64,000 nt of DNA from Ndongobacter massiliensis (GTDB taxonomy: Bacteria > Bacillota > Clostridia > Tissierellales > Peptoniphilaceae). The notes below the pieces were generated by a model. That model had not been told where the DNA came from and searched no databases. It saw nothing but the letters and a program-made list of their open reading frames with translations. Positions 59,768 to 64,000 of the stretch are shown here, in pieces (positions within the stretch are counted from its first letter, which is position 1; each line of letters opens with the position of its first letter). A program made the translations under genes and the position numbers. The DNA is taken from the NCBI RefSeq assembly GCF_900120375.1, contig NZ_LT635480.1, positions 496,001-560,000 of the forward strand, given 5' to 3'.

Positions 59768-60901
59768 ATGTTAAAAAAGTTTGGAAATATCTTTACATTG
59801 CTTTTGGCGATTGTGGTGTTGACAGCTTGTGGAGGTGGAAATAAAGAAGGAGAAAGCAAAGCGGATGGGAGTAAAACAGCAGGAAACGAAAACAAACCTT
59901 CTTTTGCTTTTATCGTAACGGATCAATTGGGAGATAAGTCTTTCAATGACTCGGCAGCGGAAGGAACCAAGCGGATTGCCGAAGAATTAGGCTATGAAAC
60001 AAAAATTATGGAAATCGGAAGAGATCAGACAAAATGGGAGCCTACCATTCTGGATGTCTCTGAAAGCGGACAATATACGGCTATCTTTTTAAACGGATCC
60101 GGAACCAAGGAGATTGTGGAGCAGATTGCGGGCGACTACCCGAATCAAAAATATGTGTTATTCGATGCAGATATCGAGGAGGGAAAATACGACAACGTCT
60201 TTGCGATTCGTTATAAGCAAAATGAAGGGTCCTATCTTGGTGGCGTCGTAGCCGGCTTGGTGACTTCCTCCAAAGAAATGCCCAATGCAAATCCGGAGCC
60301 AAAGATCGGATTTATTGGTGGAGATGAAAATCCGATTATCAGTGACTTTTTAGTAGGCTATATTGAAGGAGCCAAATCGGTTCTTCCGGATGTGAAAGTT
60401 TACGTTTCCTATGTGGGAAGTTGGAGTGATACAGCGAAAGCGAAAGAATTGGCAAATGCACAATTTGCCAAAGGCGTCGATATTATTTTCCCTGCAGCAA
60501 TGACAGCGGGCTTAGGCGTTGTGGAAGCGGCTGCCGAGCAGCAAAAATATGTAATCGGTGTTGATTCCGACCAGGCCTCTCTATTGGCTGAAACGGATCC
60601 TGAAAAAGCAGAAGTGATTTTGACATCAGTCATTAAGAATGTTGGAGAGTCTTTATTCCAATATGCAAAAACGGTTGGGGACGGAACCGATAAATATGGA
60701 ACAACGGAAGTGCTCGGGGTGAAAGAAAAATCAACAGATATTGTTGAAAATGATTTTTACAAGAAAAATGTTCCGCAAAGCATTCAGGATGCTGTTTCAA
60801 AGGCACGTGAACAAATCATGAATGGAGAAGTTAAGGTTTCTACCGCTCTGGGTGTCGAGCAAGAAGAAGTGGATAAAATTGTCAATTCTGTGCAACCGTA
60901 A
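59768..60901 (+). CDS. BMP-family nucleoside-binding lipoprotein (second copy)
   Basis: 377 residues. Lipobox VVLTAC near residue 21, then FAFIVTDQLGDKSFNDSAAEGTKRIAEELG, QYPNQKYVLFDADIE-like strands, NEGSYLGGVVAGLV, IGFIGGDENPIISDFLVGYIEGAK, DIIFPAAMTAGLGVVEAAAEQQKYVIGVDSDQA and VILTSVIKNVGESLFQYAKTV. It is closer to the classical PnrA/NupA form than the copy at 41191. AGGAGG 7 bases upstream. It is the binding protein of the ABC genes that follow. Confidence 0.94.
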   Translation: MLKKFGNIFTLLLAIVVLTACGGGNKEGESKADGSKTAGNENKPSFAFIVTDQLGDKSFNDSAAEGTKRIAEELGYETKIMEIGRDQTKWEPTILDVSESGQYTAIFLNGSGTKEIVEQIAGDYPNQKYVLFDADIEEGKYDNVFAIRYKQNEGSYLGGVVAGLVTSSKEMPNANPEPKIGFIGGDENPIISDFLVGYIEGAKSVLPDVKVYVSYVGSWSDTAKAKELANAQFAKGVDIIFPAAMTAGLGVVEAAAEQQKYVIGVDSDQASLLAETDPEKAEVILTSVIKNVGESLFQYAKTVGDGTDKYGTTEVLGVKEKSTDIVENDFYKKNVPQSIQDAVSKAREQIMNGEVKVSTALGVEQEEVDKIVNSVQP

Positions 60902-60913
60902 TGGAGATAGCCA

Positions 60914-62446
60914 ATGCCTAATATTCTGGAAATGAGAAATATCACAAAGATATACCCGAATGGTGTGGTTGCTTTAAAGGATGTCAATTTTCAGGTGGCA
61001 GAGGGTGAAATCCATGCTTTAATGGGGGAAAATGGAGCCGGGAAGAGCACTTTAATGAAAGTGCTCTTCGGGCAAACCCCTTTGGATAAAGGAGAAATTC
61101 GATTTCAAGGGGAAAAAGTAGAAGTCAAAAACCCGCAGAACGCGCTTGATCTCGGCATTGGCATGGTTAGTCAGCATTTCATGTTAATTGATGAATTGTC
61201 AGTTTATGAAAATGCAATATTAGGGCAAGAACCTTCAAAACTTGGTGTAATTAATCGAGAAGCCGCCATCGATTTGGTAAGAAAAATCGGCGAAAAATAT
61301 GACCTCCAGGTTAATCCGGAAGAACTTGTGGGGAATCTTTCGGTGGGACAAAAACAAAAAGTAGAACTCTTGAAGGTTCTGATTCGTGGATCCCGTATCA
61401 TTATTCTTGATGAACCGACAGCGGTATTAACTCCACAAGAAACACAGGAGCTATTTAAACAATTATTAATATTAAGAAATGATGGATATACCATTATTTT
61501 TATTACCCATAAAATCCGGGAAGTGATGCAAATCTGTGATTCCATATCGGTGCTGAGAAAGGGACGTTATGTCGGAAGTTTGTTGAAGCAAGAGGCAACG
61601 CCGGAAGCAATTTCTCGTATGATGATTGGACGAGATGTGGAATTGAATTTCCCAAAAAAGGCGACAAAATTTGGAGAAACGGTTTTGTCGGTCAAAAATC
61701 TTCATGTACGGAATGCGGAAGGAAACGCGGTTCTCAAAGATATTGATCTGGATCTGCATGAAGGGGAGATTTTAGGGATCGCCGGTGTAGAGGGAAATGG
61801 GCAGACGTATTTAGCCGATGCAATCTTTGGACTGGAACCGGTAGAAAGTGGTTCCATTGTGTTTCTCGGCAATGATATCAATGCCTTATCCGTTGCAGAA
61901 AGGAGACAAGCAGGTCTTGGCTATATTCCGGAAGATCGCATGGAAACCGGATTAGCAACAGGGCTCAGCGTGCTCGAAAATCTTGCTGCGGATAAGATTC
62001 CGGGAATTCCAAAAAATCGGTTTGGTTTGATCAATTTTACGGAGTTAAGGAATAAGGGGACGAAGATTGCTCAGGAATATTCCATTGTAACAGATAGCGT
62101 CAACTCTCCTGCGGTCGCACTTTCGGGTGGGAATATGCAGAAAATTGTTGTAGCAAGAGAGCTTTCATCACACCCCCGCGTATTAATAGCCAATCAACCG
62201 ACGCGCGGAATTGACGTAGGGGCACAAGAGTTTATTTGGGGACAATTGGTGAAGTACCAAGAAGAGGGAAATGCCGTCGTTTTGATCTCAGCGGACCTCA
62301 AGGAATTGCTTGAGTTGAGCGACACCATTGCTGTCATGCTGGATGGTTGTGTTGTGACAAAATTAAAAAATGAGAATTTAACAGAAGAAATGCTTGGCTA
62401 TTACATGCTTGGCGTAAAAAATGTGGAAGAAAGGGAAATCAGATGA
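60914..62446 (+). CDS. Nucleoside ABC transporter ATPase (second copy)
   Basis: 510 residues with two ABC domains: GENGAGKST near 38-46, LSVGQKQKVELLK, IIILDEPTAVLTPQE; second domain GVEGNGQTYLADAIFGLE, LSGGNMQKIVVARELS, VLIANQPTRGIDVGAQ. Same architecture as the copy at 42424. The stop overlaps the permease start by 4 bases. Confidence 0.95.
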   Translation: MPNILEMRNITKIYPNGVVALKDVNFQVAEGEIHALMGENGAGKSTLMKVLFGQTPLDKGEIRFQGEKVEVKNPQNALDLGIGMVSQHFMLIDELSVYENAILGQEPSKLGVINREAAIDLVRKIGEKYDLQVNPEELVGNLSVGQKQKVELLKVLIRGSRIIILDEPTAVLTPQETQELFKQLLILRNDGYTIIFITHKIREVMQICDSISVLRKGRYVGSLLKQEATPEAISRMMIGRDVELNFPKKATKFGETVLSVKNLHVRNAEGNAVLKDIDLDLHEGEILGIAGVEGNGQTYLADAIFGLEPVESGSIVFLGNDINALSVAERRQAGLGYIPEDRMETGLATGLSVLENLAADKIPGIPKNRFGLINFTELRNKGTKIAQEYSIVTDSVNSPAVALSGGNMQKIVVARELSSHPRVLIANQPTRGIDVGAQEFIWGQLVKYQEEGNAVVLISADLKELLELSDTIAVMLDGCVVTKLKNENLTEEMLGYYMLGVKNVEEREIR

Positions 62447-63507
62447 AAAAGCAAATCGACAAAATCAATATATATCGTTTGGTTTTAGCGGTTTTCATAT
62501 CTGTAATCGCTATATTCCTGATTATTTTTTGCGTCAGTAAAAACCCAAGTCAAGCTTTAAAAAGCTTTTACATAGGGCCGTTTTCTTCTCTGCGTCGCAT
62601 TGGAAATATTATTGAAGTTTCCATCCCTTTGATGTTCTCTAGTTTGGCGACGGTTTTTCTGTTTCGAACGGGATTGTTTAATTTATCCGCAGAAGGTGCC
62701 TTTTTTATCGGTACCGTTGTTGCAACGGTCATCGCCCAAGTATTCAATAGCTGGGGGATTTTTGCATTAATTCTGGCCATTCTTGGTGCCATGGTTGTAG
62801 CCGCAGGTGTAACGACATTGCCCGGGGCATTAAAGGTAAAGATTAACGCAAATATTATTGTCACTTCCTTGATGATGAATTTTGTATGTCTGAATCTTGG
62901 CTTGTTTGTCATTCATTCGTTCTTCTTGGACAATAGCTTGAACACGCCTTATAGTCATAAATTTGGGGAAAGCTTCAAATTGTTAAACATTTTACCCGGC
63001 ACGCGCGTACACATCGGCTTGGTTGTTGCGATCGCAGTAATTATTATGGCGACTTTGCTGCTGAATCATACGGCATTTGGACTGCGGTGTAAAATTATCG
63101 GATCGAATTCCAAATTTGCGCGGTATGCGGGTTTGTCGAGCGATAAAATCATCTTGCAAACGCAGATTATTGGTGGTGCGATTGCCGGTTTAGGGGGAGC
63201 CATCGAGCTGTTTGGCATGTATAATCGTTTCCAATACGGCGGCCTCACGAATCATGGTTGGGAAGGAATTCCGATCGCGATTATTGCCAGTCATAACCCA
63301 AAATATCTGCCCTTAGCAACCTTATTTTTCGCCTATTTGAAAATTGGAGCCGATATTATGGCCCGGGAAAGTGATGTTCCCTTTGAGATTGTGCAGGTGA
63401 TTCAGGCGATCATGATCGTGATCATATCTGCACAAGCGCTGTTAAAAGGAGCGAGGAAGAGGAGGTTGTTGCGTCAGATAAATCAAGGAGAGAATCAAAA
63501 TGCTTGA
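62443..63507 (+). CDS. Nucleoside ABC transporter permease 1 (second copy)
   Basis: 354 residues, about nine membrane helices; SSLATVFLFRTGLFNLSAEGAFFIGTVVATV near 65 and FGLRCKIIGSNSKFARYAGLSSDKIILQTQIIGGAIAGLGGAIEL near 208 are the family marks. Basic C-terminal tail. Overlaps permease 2 by 8 bases. Confidence 0.94.
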   Translation: MKKQIDKINIYRLVLAVFISVIAIFLIIFCVSKNPSQALKSFYIGPFSSLRRIGNIIEVSIPLMFSSLATVFLFRTGLFNLSAEGAFFIGTVVATVIAQVFNSWGIFALILAILGAMVVAAGVTTLPGALKVKINANIIVTSLMMNFVCLNLGLFVIHSFFLDNSLNTPYSHKFGESFKLLNILPGTRVHIGLVVAIAVIIMATLLLNHTAFGLRCKIIGSNSKFARYAGLSSDKIILQTQIIGGAIAGLGGAIELFGMYNRFQYGGLTNHGWEGIPIAIIASHNPKYLPLATLFFAYLKIGADIMARESDVPFEIVQVIQAIMIVIISAQALLKGARKRRLLRQINQGENQNA

Positions 63508-64000
63508 TACATTGAAACTTATTTTCAGCCCGGATTACTTTTTTACAGTGATCCGAGTAATGACGCCGATATTTTTTGCTGCACTGGCATGCATGATGTT
63601 TTACAAGGGCGGAGTGGACGCCATCGGTACAGAAGGAATCATGCTCATTTGCGCGTTAACCGGTGTCATTGGCGGGCACTATATTGGGAATGCTTTGGGC
63701 GGTGTTCTCACCGGGGCTCTTACCGGTGCTTTTATCAGTATAATTTACGTTTTTGTAACGCAGCGTATGGAAGTCAATGAAATTTTAGCCGGAATTGCAG
63801 TCAATACGCTGGCGAGTGGACTTACAATCTTCATTCTCTATTTATTGGTTGGCGAAAAGGGATCGTCGCAAAACTTGCCGAGTCCGACCATTCCGAATAT
63901 CCAAATCCCCATCATAAACAAAATCCCTCTACTGGGCGAGATTGTTTCAGGGCACAGCGTTTTAACCTATGTCAGCTTCATTCTGGCCGCAGTCAGTTAC
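63500..64000 (+). CDS. Nucleoside ABC transporter permease 2 (second copy), cut by the window end
   Basis: Reading frame open from the ATG at 63500 to the last base, 167 codons visible. MTPIFFAALACMMFYKGGVDAIGTEGIMLICALTGVIGG near residue 20 matches the start of YufQ/NupC-type permeases, as do QRMEVNEILAGIAVNTLASGLTIFILYLLV and the loop before GEIVSGHSVLTY. The remaining part lies outside. Confidence 0.9.
   Translation, partial: MLDTLKLIFSPDYFFTVIRVMTPIFFAALACMMFYKGGVDAIGTEGIMLICALTGVIGGHYIGNALGGVLTGALTGAFISIIYVFVTQRMEVNEILAGIAVNTLASGLTIFILYLLVGEKGSSQNLPSPTIPNIQIPIINKIPLLGEIVSGHSVLTYVSFILAAVSY

Noticed and set aside
1-64000. tRNA, rRNA or CRISPR array
   Set aside because: I found no cloverleaf-like run, rRNA segment or regularly spaced repeat series on either strand by eye.

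Overview
The window looks like the chromosome of a Gram-positive, probably obligately anaerobic Firmicute. The clues are strong AGGAGG ribosome sites, lipobox lipoproteins, sortase-type surface proteins, a TPP riboswitch with a terminator hairpin, and NP-I, BMP, TRAP and ECF transport genes. The backbone is roughly half GC, with one obviously AT-rich insert. A Clostridia/Tissierellia (Peptoniphilaceae-like) host is my guess, not a demonstration.

Layout. 1-5091 is housekeeping: the tail of a foldase-like gene, HU, a short DtxR-type regulator, RsmE carrying an extra C-terminal domain, an iron alcohol dehydrogenase and guaA. About 5080-12600 is a decayed accessory region that starts exactly at the guaA stop codon. 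An ~82-bp copy of the guaA 3' end recurs at 10236, as expected for an island integrated at the guaA 3' end. Inside are an IS with an amber-interrupted transposase, a shattered unknown gene, an intact membrane-anchored alpha/beta hydrolase and a wrecked UvrD-type helicase. Beyond the second copy is an AlbA_2/ATPase/HTH regulator gene. 12968-23706 is a cell-surface block: a 1928-residue Cna-B adhesin, a lipoprotein MsrAB and a four-LTD-domain wall protein. Both wall proteins end in the same unusual TPKTGD sorting motif.

24111-32892 is a catabolic locus on the + strand: RpiR/SIS regulator, HAD phosphatase, TRAP transporter, LarA-family (nickel-pincer racemase) protein and five tightly packed genes. 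One of the five resembles a molybdopterin-binding domain and the other four I cannot name. Convergent to it on the - strand (32848-36750) is a TPP-riboswitch-controlled thiamine-precursor ECF transporter (ykoE, ykoD, ykoC) with a ThiY-like protein that lacks a signal peptide. A 1115-residue M14 metallopeptidase follows.

40337-51330 is the most interesting unit. A GntR/UTRA regulator with a palindromic operator on its own promoter is followed by a BMP nucleoside ABC transporter and seven enzymes: cysteine hydrolase, PfkB kinase, nucleoside phosphorylase, iron alcohol dehydrogenase, a TrpA-like lyase without TrpB, a VOC enzyme and a BtpA/SgcQ TIM barrel. Together they suggest uptake, phosphorolysis, phosphorylation and retro-aldol cleavage of an unidentified nucleoside. 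51478-55238 is a LysR regulator divergent from a methionine gamma-lyase-like enzyme and an AgcS symporter. 55501-58425 holds a zinc-ribbon membrane protein, an ICMT-like membrane methyltransferase and a hydrolase. 58554-64000 is a second nucleoside uptake operon (ribokinase-like kinase, BMP lipoprotein, ATPase, two permeases), cut off by the window edge.
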